From Candidatus Loosdrechtia aerotolerans (GTDB lineage: Bacteria > Planctomycetota > Brocadiia > Brocadiales > Brocadiaceae), in the NCBI GenBank assembly GCA_021646405.1, contig SOER01000027.1, positions 1 to 42,476 of the forward strand: a DNA stretch of 42,476 nucleotides. The letters are read 5' to 3'. Position 1 is the first letter of the stretch, and the number at the start of each line of letters is the position of its first letter. Positions 35,735 to 42,476 of the stretch are shown here, piece by piece. Both the position numbers and the translations under genes were made by a program. The notes below the pieces were generated by a model that was given only the letters and a program-made list of their open reading frames with translations, did no database searches and was not told where the DNA came from.

Positions 35735-37759
35735 TTATATCATTAAGGCAACTTTAAAACCTTCGTGAATTGCCTCCAAAGCAGTACGTACCTTGACACA
35801 ATCACCAACAGAATATATTTCTGAAAATTTTTCTCCGATGTGTTTTTGAAGTTCGTTATCAGGACTGTATCCTGCAGCAATAATAACGGTATCGGCCTTG
35901 ATGAAATGTTCCCTCCCGTCCTTCTCATAGATTACCCCTCCCTGCCTTTTGCCGCTTTCATTGTCGTTTTCTATAACCTCTTTTACCTTAATATTCGTTA
36001 TCTCATGTACCTCTGCGTCCTTCAATTCCTGCAAGATTATCCATCGTGTAGAGATACCAAATCCTCCCCCAACCTTTCTTTTCATCTCCAGAATAGTAAC
36101 ATTTCGATTCCCTTTCGTAGTATAGGTGATTACATCCTGAGCAGTAATCACCTTATGCTTTAGCAGAAAACAGGCTACCTCTGGTCTCATAGCTCCCTGT
36201 TTTGCTGCATACAGGGCAACCTCACACCCTATTGTTCCACCGCCAATGATAACAACGTCCTTTCCTAACGGAACATTCCCTTCCAGAATACCTGTAGCTG
36301 AATATACATTTTTCCCTGATACTCCGGGGATGTCAGGCGTTATTGGCCTCCCGCCCGTAGCTACAACTACCGCGTCAGGATGCTCTTCCTGCAGGATACG
36401 TACATCGGCCTCTTTTCCAATTTTTAAATCTACGTTATGTTTCATAACCTGTTTTTCCAGGTAGGTTATAATGTTCTGTACTTCTTCACGACCCGGAGGA
36501 ATACATGCATAACGCAACTGGCCACCCAGTTGGTCTTTTTTCTCATAAAGGGTAACCTTATGTCCTCGTAGTGCTAAAACACGGGCAGCTTCCATGCCTG
36601 CAGGTCCCCCCCCCACAACAACAACCTTCTTTGGTTTGCCTGCTTTGGTAATCGTATACTCACCCTCGTGCCCCGCCATTGCATTATAGATACAGGAAAC
36701 GGTTTTAAAATTCAATAAGGAGTCAAAGCACCCCTGATTACAGGCAATGCATGTCCTTATATCATCAAATTGTCCGCCCTTGTATTTGTTCGGCAGTTCA
36801 GGATCCACAATAAGAGGCCTGCCAATAGAGATCAAATCTGCCTGATCATTATCCAGGATCTCCTCCCCCTGCTTCAGATCATTTATCCTGACCGAGGCAA
36901 TTACAGGAACGCTAACGTGTGCCTTGATTCTTTCCGCAAGAAATACATAAGTCATTCGGGGAATAACCATCATCATGATAGGGGTTCTGCTCTCATGCCA
37001 GCCAGGTGATACGTGAAAGGCATCAGCACCTGCCTGCTCCGCTATTTTAGCAATTTCGATACACTCATCGATCTTAAGCCCTTCCTCGATAAAATCATCC
37101 CCCGACATCCGGAAGATAACCGGATAATCCTTTCCTGCCGTCTCCTTTATCGCATGAATTAACTCTGTAGCAAAACGTGTTCTGTTTTCAAGGCTGCCGC
37201 CATATTTGTCATCGCGTTTATTTGTGGCCTTTGAAAGGAACTGATTGATAAGATATCCCATACCACCGTGGAGTTCTACAGCATCAAAACCGGCCTTTTT
37301 TACCCGTACCGTTGCACTGACATAGTTATCAATAACTGTCTTAATTTCCGGGATTGTCAGGATGTGAGGTTCTTGTTTAATACTTTTGTGTGTTAAGGGA
37401 GAGGGTGAAACAGGCTGCATTTTTGTAAAGATAGACGAGGCGCTTCGTCCGCCATGGAGGAGTTGCGCAGCTATGCGTACATCATACGCATGAACAGCAT
37501 CGGCCAGTCTTTTAAGCCCCGGAATAAATTCATCCTTGTCGAGTCCGATAATACTCTTCCAGACCTTACCATTCATCTCCGGGTAACAGCCACCAACAAC
37601 AATAAGGCTCACACCACCTTTTGCCCGTTCCGTATAAAAATGAATAACCTTGTCATTAACAGCGCCGTTTGAAGCAAACCCTAAATCCATAGCGGGCATG
37701 CTTATCCTGTTTTTTAATACCATGTGGCCAATGTGTACTGTATCAAACAATCTGCTCAT
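35735..37759 (-). CDS. NADH:flavin oxidoreductase, 2,4-dienoyl-CoA reductase (FadH) type
   Basis: Protein of 674 residues, the full FadH length. The N-terminal TIM barrel (Old Yellow Enzyme) has AAQLLHGGR, the GMGYLINQFLSKATNKRDDK active-site region with its Tyr, and SIGRPLIVDPELPNK. A [4Fe-4S] site follows with CIACNQGC and a fourth Cys in TVSCIYN. The C-terminus has two dinucleotide folds, VVVGGGPAGMEAARV and VVIIGGGTIGCEVALY. Electrons pass from NAD(P)H via FAD and Fe-S to FMN and then to the conjugated substrate. Dienoyl-CoA is the classical one, but relatives reduce other enoates. It fits a CoA-ester pathway with the crotonase and FabG downstream. Confidence 0.92.
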   Translation of the reverse strand: MSRLFDTVHIGHMVLKNRISMPAMDLGFASNGAVNDKVIHFYTERAKGGVSLIVVGGCYPEMNGKVWKSIIGLDKDEFIPGLKRLADAVHAYDVRIAAQLLHGGRSASSIFTKMQPVSPSPLTHKSIKQEPHILTIPEIKTVIDNYVSATVRVKKAGFDAVELHGGMGYLINQFLSKATNKRDDKYGGSLENRTRFATELIHAIKETAGKDYPVIFRMSGDDFIEEGLKIDECIEIAKIAEQAGADAFHVSPGWHESRTPIMMMVIPRMTYVFLAERIKAHVSVPVIASVRINDLKQGEEILDNDQADLISIGRPLIVDPELPNKYKGGQFDDIRTCIACNQGCFDSLLNFKTVSCIYNAMAGHEGEYTITKAGKPKKVVVVGGGPAGMEAARVLALRGHKVTLYEKKDQLGGQLRYACIPPGREEVQNIITYLEKQVMKHNVDLKIGKEADVRILQEEHPDAVVVATGGRPITPDIPGVSGKNVYSATGILEGNVPLGKDVVIIGGGTIGCEVALYAAKQGAMRPEVACFLLKHKVITAQDVITYTTKGNRNVTILEMKRKVGGGFGISTRWIILQELKDAEVHEITNIKVKEVIENDNESGKRQGGVIYEKDGREHFIKADTVIIAAGYSPDNELQKHIGEKFSEIYSVGDCVKVRTALEAIHEGFKVALMI

Positions 37760-37783
37760 AATAGTTAATCCGTTTCTCTGGAG

Positions 37784-37804
37784 ATTCGGATTACAAATCC
37801 GAAT
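37784..37804. repeat. 9-bp inverted repeat
   Basis: ATTCGGATT (37784-37792) and AATCCGAAT (37796-37804) with a 3-nt loop form a short tight hairpin, 25 bp upstream of the dienoyl-CoA reductase start on the minus strand. Possible operator or repeat fragment. Confidence 0.4.
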
Positions 37805-38047
37805 ATTATAAGGACTTCAAATTTGAACCAACTGCGTTACCTGTATATTTCAAAAAGGAAATATTGTATACTTGTCAAAAAATATAATCAAGTTGTTTTG
37901 TTATAGCAAAAGGAGTATTTTTTCTCTCTTCCAAAAAAATTGTCTCCCTTCTGAAGAAAAGCATCTTCCTTTCTCTATAATCAAAAAATGAATTTTTGCT
38001 TTATTGCCGGTTCAAGGATATAATTAGCTACTATCGTTTATTACATA

Positions 38048-38083
38048 CCGAATATATATTATTCTCCGAATATATATTATTCT
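38048..38083. repeat. Perfect 18-bp tandem duplication upstream of carbonic anhydrase
   Basis: CCGAATATATATTATTCT occurs twice in direct succession (38048-38065 and 38066-38083), ending 20 bp before the ATG at 38104. It lies where the promoter or 5' leader of the carbonic anhydrase gene should be. The rest of the 344-bp gap (37760-38103) is AT-rich and holds no gene I can support. Confidence 0.7.
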
Positions 38084-38103
38084 ACATTTAACTAAAGTTT
38101 ACT

Positions 38104-38754
38104 ATGGAAAACCTTAAATATCTCTTAAAAAGAAACCGTGCATGGGCAGCGCGTACTTCTGCAAACGACCCAAACTTTTTTTCTGCACTTTCCCGGCAAC
38201 AAACTCCAAAGTACCTTTGGATTGGTTGTTCCGATAGCCGTGTACCTGCAACCCAGATAGTTGACTTACTCCCAGGGGAAATATTCGTCCACCGGAACGT
38301 TGCTAACATCATTGTCCATACAGATCTGAATTGCCTTTCGGTTATTCAATACGCTATCGAAGTATTAAAGGTAAAATATGTGATTGTTTGTGGGCATTAC
38401 GGTTGTGGGGGTGTCCAGGCTGCATTACAGAACCAGCGGCATGGCCTTATCGATAACTGGCTGCGGCATATTCAGGATGTTCATGAAAAATACAGAAAAC
38501 AATTGCAGGCCATTACCAATGAGACAGACCGTATTAAGCGTCTTTGTGAATTAAACGTTATAGAACAGGTTATTCACGTATGCCAGACAACCATAGTTCA
38601 GGACGCATGGTCCCGGGGGCTTCCACTGAGTATCCATGGTTGGATATACAGCATTTTTGACGGCCTTTTGAGAGATCTCAATATGCATGTTTCCGGGAAT
38701 GAAGAGCTTGAATCTTGTTATGGGAAGGCAATTGCAGGTATTTTAACTGTGTAG
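38104..38754 (+). CDS. can: Beta-class carbonic anhydrase
   Basis: Protein of 216 residues. The zinc ligands Cys42, Asp44, His98 and Cys101 (GCSDSRVPA and HYGCGGV) have exactly the numbering of E. coli Can. It interconverts CO2 and bicarbonate in the cytoplasm, supplying carboxylation reactions and pH balance. No signal peptide. There is no Shine-Dalgarno sequence before the ATG; a tandem duplication lies just upstream. It is convergent with the formate/nitrite channel gene. For an autotroph, as anammox bacteria are, the enzyme would support CO2 fixation; that link is inference. Confidence 0.93.
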   Translation: MENLKYLLKRNRAWAARTSANDPNFFSALSRQQTPKYLWIGCSDSRVPATQIVDLLPGEIFVHRNVANIIVHTDLNCLSVIQYAIEVLKVKYVIVCGHYGCGGVQAALQNQRHGLIDNWLRHIQDVHEKYRKQLQAITNETDRIKRLCELNVIEQVIHVCQTTIVQDAWSRGLPLSIHGWIYSIFDGLLRDLNMHVSGNEELESCYGKAIAGILTV

Positions 38755-38776
38755 GGTCTTAAGTGAGAATTAACTG

Positions 38777-38932
38777 TTAAGAACTTGCCTTTTCCATTCG
38801 CAGAAAAGAAACCTCTGAAATACCGGCTTTTTCTTTAGCATGTTCAATTTCATCGTAACTTGTCAATTGAGATATTAAGATTCGGCCCCGTCTGTTTTTG
38901 CCGAAGATAAATAAACCAGAATACGATACCAA
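38777..38932 (-). CDS. Possible small ORF overlapping the FNT 3' end, or frameshifted FNT tail
   Basis: A 51-codon frame opening at TTG 38932. It overlaps the last 83 bp of the FNT gene in a different frame and continues 73 nt beyond its stop. Its product contains FIFGKNRRGRILISQLTSYD, and then EIEHAKEKAGISEVSFLRM with a mixed, protein-like composition. It could be chance, a short overlapping gene, or the old C-terminus of the channel displaced by a frameshift. No ribosome-binding site supports it. Confidence 0.2.
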   Translation of the reverse strand: MVSYSGLFIFGKNRRGRILISQLTSYDEIEHAKEKAGISEVSFLRMEKASS

Positions 38933-39764
38933 TTAATATAACACCGCCAACAATATTTCCCAAAGTAACCGGCAAAAGATTATTTATAAAAAAGCCTTTC
39001 CAGGTAAGTTGAGACAAATCCAGTATCCTTCCTGTCATTTTTTCTGCAGTCTCAACAACAGAAGAATTTCTTCGTAATATCACACCCATCGGGATAAAAT
39101 ACATGTTTGAAACGCACTGTTCAAAACCACTGGTAACAAAGCCCCCGATAGGGAACACAATTGAGATAATCTTATCCGATGTGCTTCTCCCATTAAAGCA
39201 TAACCAAACAGCAAGGCATATAAGCGCATTACAAAGGACTCCACATGTAAACGCTGTTTTAAAAGATAGATTAACCTTCTTATGAGCAATAAGCAGGGCT
39301 TTCGCGCCAACCATATTATTGAAAAATTCCCATTGATGTGTTTCATACATCCAGCACACCATTATGAGACTGCCCACTAAATTACCAATGTATATGACAA
39401 TCCAGTTTGTGAGAAGTTCATATAAAGTAACCTTTTTATCAGCAAAACCTATTATACCGAGACAGTTACCAGTAAAAACTTCTGCCCCTCCTATAACAGC
39501 CAGCATAAATCCAAGTGAGTATACAATTCCTTCGATAAGAGAGGTAAACCCATAGTGCAATGTCGAATCGCTTATTACTAATGTGGAAAATTGCGCACCA
39601 AAGCCAAGGTAAATACCAGCTAAAGCGCCAAGGAGAAAAACACTGGAGTAGCTTAATTTTACCTTCTGTATCGTTATATTACCGATTCTTGTTGCAATTT
39701 TGGATGGTGAATAAGCATCTATATCTATTACCCGGATAGGGTCTTGTATGTTATCTTCTTTCAT
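38850..39764 (-). CDS. Formate/nitrite transporter (FNT) family channel, Gln at central His position
   Basis: Inner-membrane protein of 304 residues with six helices. GGAEVFTGNCLG (92-103) is the broken TM2 with the omega loop and its Thr. FVTSGFEQCVSNMYFIP is the broken TM5. Most FNT proteins have GFEH there, with a central His that controls pH-dependent passage; here it is Gln216 (codon CAG at 39117-39119). Natural FNTs with an amide at this place are known and still transport. FocA/NirC-type channels form pentamers and carry formate, nitrite or hydrosulfide. Nitrite would be the attractive substrate in an anammox cell, but this is not shown. The gene lies downstream of pyrE, with a hexanucleotide repeat in the gap. 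Confidence 0.92.
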   Translation of the reverse strand: MKEDNIQDPIRVIDIDAYSPSKIATRIGNITIQKVKLSYSSVFLLGALAGIYLGFGAQFSTLVISDSTLHYGFTSLIEGIVYSLGFMLAVIGGAEVFTGNCLGIIGFADKKVTLYELLTNWIVIYIGNLVGSLIMVCWMYETHQWEFFNNMVGAKALLIAHKKVNLSFKTAFTCGVLCNALICLAVWLCFNGRSTSDKIISIVFPIGGFVTSGFEQCVSNMYFIPMGVILRRNSSVVETAEKMTGRILDLSQLTWKGFFINNLLPVTLGNIVGGVILIGIVFWFIYLRQKQTGPNLNISIDKLR

Positions 39765-39874
39765 CCCGATTATGTTTTTATATTCATAGGTTTCGTGGAT
39801 TATGATGCCAATGATAACATGGTTGGGATTGAGATATTAGGCCTGAGCAAGCGGGTTCCGGCAGAAATTATGTT

Positions 39875-39904
39875 ATGAGTATGAGTATGAGTATGGGTAT
39901 GGGT
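39875..39904. repeat. Hexanucleotide tandem repeat (five units)
   Basis: ATGAGT x3 followed by ATGGGT x2, lying 111 bp before the FNT start and directly after the pyrE stop. Perfect short repeats of this kind change length by slippage and could vary spacing in the FNT leader or the pyrE 3' end. Confidence 0.7.
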
Positions 39905-39908
39905 AGAG

Positions 39909-40484
39909 CTAATCAAATTTTTTATATTTATCCATAAAATCGTTTATGGTAAAGATTGATTCAACGTGTACACCCTTTTTCTCTATATTTTCCCTGCCGC
40001 CTTCCAGCCTGTCAACCAATGCGATAACTTTTACTATGTTTAGGCCTTCACTTTCTGCTCTGTCGATTGCATCGATAGTAGATTGTCCTGTTGTAATAAC
40101 ATCATCAACAATAACAACATTATCACCCTGATGTATATCGCCTTCGATCATTTTTTTCAGGCCATGTTCCTTTGCAACCTTACGAACTACAAATGCCTTT
40201 ATACCTTTATTCTCCATGCCACTTACCATTGCAGTTGCCATAGCTATAGGATCGGCACCCTGTGTTAACCCTCCAATTGCATCTATATTGAGGGATTTTA
40301 CCTTTTCATAAAATATCTTCCCAATGAGTAGCATTGCCTCTGGATTGAGAGTTGCTTTTTTGCAGTTGATGTAATAACTACTCATCCTGCCTGAAGCGAG
40401 TTTGAATACCGGCTCTTTATTGTATTGGAAGGATTTTTCCAGGAGTATTTCAAGTAACCGATTTTTTGTTTTTACAATATCCAC
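39909..40484 (-). CDS. pyrE: Orotate phosphoribosyltransferase
   Basis: Protein of 191 residues. It joins orotate to PRPP to form orotidine 5'-phosphate in pyrimidine synthesis. NVVIVDDVITTGQS (122-135) is the PRPP-binding motif, SGRMSSYYINCKK and GGLTQGADPIA are orotate-site regions, and RKVAKEHGLKKMIEG is the flexible catalytic loop with its Lys residues. The start codon is GTG at 40484, with AAAGGA about 14 nt upstream. Length and motif order are normal. The next gene downstream on the strand is the FNT channel, 144 bp away. Confidence 0.93.
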   Translation of the reverse strand: MDIVKTKNRLLEILLEKSFQYNKEPVFKLASGRMSSYYINCKKATLNPEAMLLIGKIFYEKVKSLNIDAIGGLTQGADPIAMATAMVSGMENKGIKAFVVRKVAKEHGLKKMIEGDIHQGDNVVIVDDVITTGQSTIDAIDRAESEGLNIVKVIALVDRLEGGRENIEKKGVHVESIFTINDFMDKYKKFD

Positions 40485-40613
40485 AAATAGTATTGTAATC
40501 CTTTTGGTTGTTCGTTTAAATTCTTACTTTAAAGTATAACATCTTATATTAAGACACACAAAAGTAAAGCAGAATTCATTTTAAATATCAAGCTACTTAT
40601 CAATTTCCCTTCT

Positions 40614-40656
40614 CTCAGGGTATAGACGACTGTATAGCAGGGAGTCGAACCCTGAG
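40614..40656 (-). other. tRNA T-arm-like fragment / hairpin, possible attachment-site relic
   Basis: Read on the minus strand, CAGGG-TTCGACT-CCCTG (40638-40654) has the 5-bp stem and 7-nt TTCRANY loop of a tRNA T-arm. No matching acceptor, D or anticodon arms are found on either side, so it is not a complete tRNA. It also sits inside an inverted repeat CTCAGGG (40614-40620) / CCCTGAG (40650-40656). Elements that integrate into tRNA genes leave such 3' fragments, and mobile-element debris follows. Chance is not excluded. Confidence 0.3.
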
Positions 40657-40776
40657 TTTAAAAATTATATATAATAATGTCAAACACTTACTACTTTTGT
40701 ACCCCTTAAAAACCCGTCCCCAGTGTGTCCCTGGAATTAAAATTAGAAGTTGGTTGGTGTAAGTATGTGAAATACT

Positions 40777-40974
40777 ATGAAAAGTACAATTGATTGAGAT
40801 ATAGCAAATAGGCAAGAGTGCTGTGACTCTTCCGCTAGCCATACACTTTGTAGAATCGGATTGCGTAAATTGGACTATTTGAATGCATCACATTGTCTGG
40901 ATGATTTAAAAGTGCCGCCAGGGAATAAATTAGAGGCTTTGAAGGGTAGTTATAAAGGAAAGTATAGTATCTGA
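40777..40974 (+). pseudogene. HigB-like (RelE/ParE superfamily) toxin remnant
   Basis: Reading from 40798 in one frame gives DIANRQEC, then [30 protein letters not shown] and SYKGKYSI, and then stop (40972-40974). This is the core of the HigB family, which normally continues SIRINDQWRICF; the catalytic C-terminal strand is missing. An in-frame TGA (40795-40797) also separates a possible start ATG (40777) from the rest. The loss occurs where transposase-bearing DNA begins, so an insertion probably broke the gene. No HigA antitoxin gene is visible. It is the clearest sign that this end of the window was once an accessory toxin-antitoxin site. Confidence 0.75.
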
Positions 40975-40994
40975 CATTCAAGAGGTTTTTTTTC

Positions 40995-42437
40995 TTAAGC
41001 AGAAGAAATAGTTTTTAATGGTTGATAGATTGTGGCATCAAAGGTGAAATAATTCAGAATATCCTCATGCAGTTGCGTAAAATTGGTGACCTGCTTAAAG
41101 ACAGACTTACCAAGAGAGACAACAACCACAGCTATTCCTCTCATATTCTGAAACAGTACACTCCCTGTTGGATTATCAGTAAGTCCCTTATTACCCGGTA
41201 TGCTCTCCTGAGCCCTTTTCAGTGACTGCCTTATCTGCCGCTGCATCAGTGTATATACCATAAGGGCTACCAGATAAACAAATCCTAAGACCGCAATTCT
41301 CTTTGGATCCTTTAGGAAGATAGGAGCCACTGCTGCAGGATTCTTCGCCCATTTGAAGTTTGTCTCCACAGAAGACTGCCCCTTGTATGCCTTCAGAATC
41401 TCTGCATCAGTTATCCGGGAAGAATCCAAAATATTCGTTACCAAAATAAATTTATTCAGTCTTTGCCTACTTCGAGAGAGGCTCTCAACATCTTCTTGAA
41501 AAGAGAGATTTACTGTCCAACTCTCCCTCTGGGGGAGTTGTTCTCCTGCTCTTGGTCGACCTCTGTGCTGTCTTTTTTCAATAACCATTCTCTTCTCCCT
41601 CTCAAAGCTCAATTTATGATAGTTTACCTTGATCTGTTTATGAAGTTTATCAATTTCCCTCAGAGCATCCTCCTCACAAGCAAATTCCCTCTTCTGTATC
41701 CTCTGGGAGAGTTTCATAAGCTCCTGATGTTCTTTTTCTTTCTTTGCCTTCCATACCCCTTCTTTTTGTTTCAGAAGGGCTGTTGATTCCACTACCACAA
41801 ACCTCATCTGTCTGTGTCTTGGCTCTCCAATGTCTGTCTTATAGACATAGGGTGCTATCAGAGAAAATCCCCGGTACTCTTCACATTCTCCTTTTCTCCT
41901 GCCTGGGGTAGTTAAAAGATGTTCTAAAGGCTTATTCTCCTTGAGTATCTCCTCATACATCCCTACCGTTTTCGGCATCAAACTGATAAAAGAAATCCCC
42001 TGCTCATAGGCCATCTCTACGGTAGGGGCAGAAAAAAATTTACTATCCGAAATAAGGATGCTCTGGGAAAAATCAGGCACTATCTGCCTCAATGACTCCA
42101 GGTTAAACCGGTTCTCCGTGCTGTCAGAGGTATTCCCCGATGTAATCCTTCCGGTAAGAGGAACTCCTCCATCTCCACTGACCGTCATTCCAAATATCAC
42201 TTGCTTGAGGTCTATTCTCTTATTCTTACTATGACCATACGTAATTCTTGGAATGTCATCCCCATCCTCTTCTTGCTCATAAGCACCATACAGGCTAATA
42301 CTGGTGGTATCGAAATGCAGTTTCTCTAATCCTAGCGAATATTTCATGATATAGTTAACAGCAGTTGAAACCGAACAGGAAATAAAATTGTTTAAAAGGA
42401 TACTTCTGTAAGAAAGTTCTGAAAGTTTGTAAACAAG
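40995..42437 (-). pseudogene. 5'-truncated IS1634-type DDE transposase
   Basis: The coding frame is open from 42437 to the stop at 40995, although its first ATG is at 42347 (450 residues from there). The residues before that ATG, such as NNFISCSVSTAVNYI, fit the family, showing the true start has been lost. From the internal ATG, Asp13 (HFDTTSISLYG), Asp101 (ILISDSKFF) and Glu328 (YKGQSSVETNFKWAK) make a complete DDE triad with a Y-x2-Q-x3-E-x6-K signature. IS1634-family transposases usually have about 100 more N-terminal residues (DUF4277), which are missing. It is therefore probably inactive. It follows the broken HigB gene at its 3' side. Confidence 0.85.
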
Positions 42438-42456
42438 TTATACGAGGAGGTATCCT

Positions 42457-42476
42457 ATGCTTCAATTGGATCCGAA
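42457..42476 (+). CDS. Start of a gene cut by the window edge, possibly another IS1634-type transposase
   Basis: AGGAGG (42445-42450) lies 6 nt before an ATG that opens MLQLDP and runs off the end. Such an N-terminus would fit the DUF4277 start of IS1634-type transposases, exactly the part missing from the neighbouring minus-strand copy. Only six codons are seen, so the product is a guess. Confidence 0.35.

Noticed and set aside
40615-40842. 75-codon minus-strand frame and complete tRNA gene
   Set aside because: The frame is produced by the T-arm-like hairpin and flanking AT-rich DNA; acceptor, D and anticodon arms are absent, so neither a protein nor a full tRNA is supported.

Overview
The window is chromosomal DNA of an AT-rich Gram-negative bacterium. 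Proteins with Sec signal peptides, an outer-membrane beta-barrel, a Wza-type exporter, heme-precursor genes beside a CcsA/HemX protein, a formate/nitrite channel and a beta-carbonic anhydrase would fit an anammox planctomycete (Brocadiales). That placement is an inference: no hydrazine gene, rRNA gene or other decisive marker is present.

Layout. (1) 1-3360: a palindromic repeat, a NUDIX hydrolase, a close LeuT relative translationally overlapped by a 30-residue single-helix partner, and a stand-alone Smr domain protein. (2) 3695-8579: a secreted DUF885 metallopeptidase-like protein and a 981-residue protein of unknown function. (3) 8645-27589, all on the minus strand: an exopolysaccharide locus. 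Read in transcription order it encodes an outer-membrane beta-barrel, a phosphoglycosyl transferase, a Wza-like exporter, a Wzz/BY-kinase-like protein with a degenerate and partly duplicated kinase domain, a GT2, an O-antigen ligase/polymerase-like protein, a GT4, a thymidylate-kinase-like protein, an alkaline-phosphatase-superfamily enzyme, a 13-Asp-box beta-propeller lipoprotein, two more GT4s, a radical SAM/SPASM protein and a last GT4. (4) 27808-31044, minus strand: a sulfur / Fe-S module of cysteine desulfurase, E1-like ThiF/MoeB, an ATC-hydrolase-like protein and a Nfu scaffold. (5) 31234-33445, plus strand: a HemX/CcsA-like membrane protein and glutamyl-tRNA reductase (hemA). (6) 33455-37759, minus strand: a muconolactone-isomerase-like protein, FabG, a crotonase and an FadH-type 2,4-dienoyl-CoA reductase. 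(7) 38104-40484: beta-carbonic anhydrase, a formate/nitrite channel carrying Gln in place of the central His, and pyrE. (8) 40485-42476: decayed mobile DNA, with a T-arm-like hairpin, a HigB-like toxin remnant cut off at its C-terminus, a 5'-truncated IS1634-type transposase, and the start of another reading frame running off the edge.

How the genes work together. The minus-strand block at 8645-27589 contains initiation (WbaP-like), assembly (GTs), polymerisation/ligation, chain-length control and export (Wzz, Wza), so it probably makes one surface or matrix polysaccharide. Two long gaps inside it (25787-26365 and 10816-11190) share the motif GTGACATGTCGCAG and may be co-regulated promoters. 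The most notable observations are the LeuT-like transporter with a MetS-like partner, the pseudo-BY-kinase with an internal duplication, the GTGACA direct repeats at an exact 18-bp period, the His-to-Gln FNT channel, and the kinase / phosphodiesterase / propeller cassette in the glycan operon.
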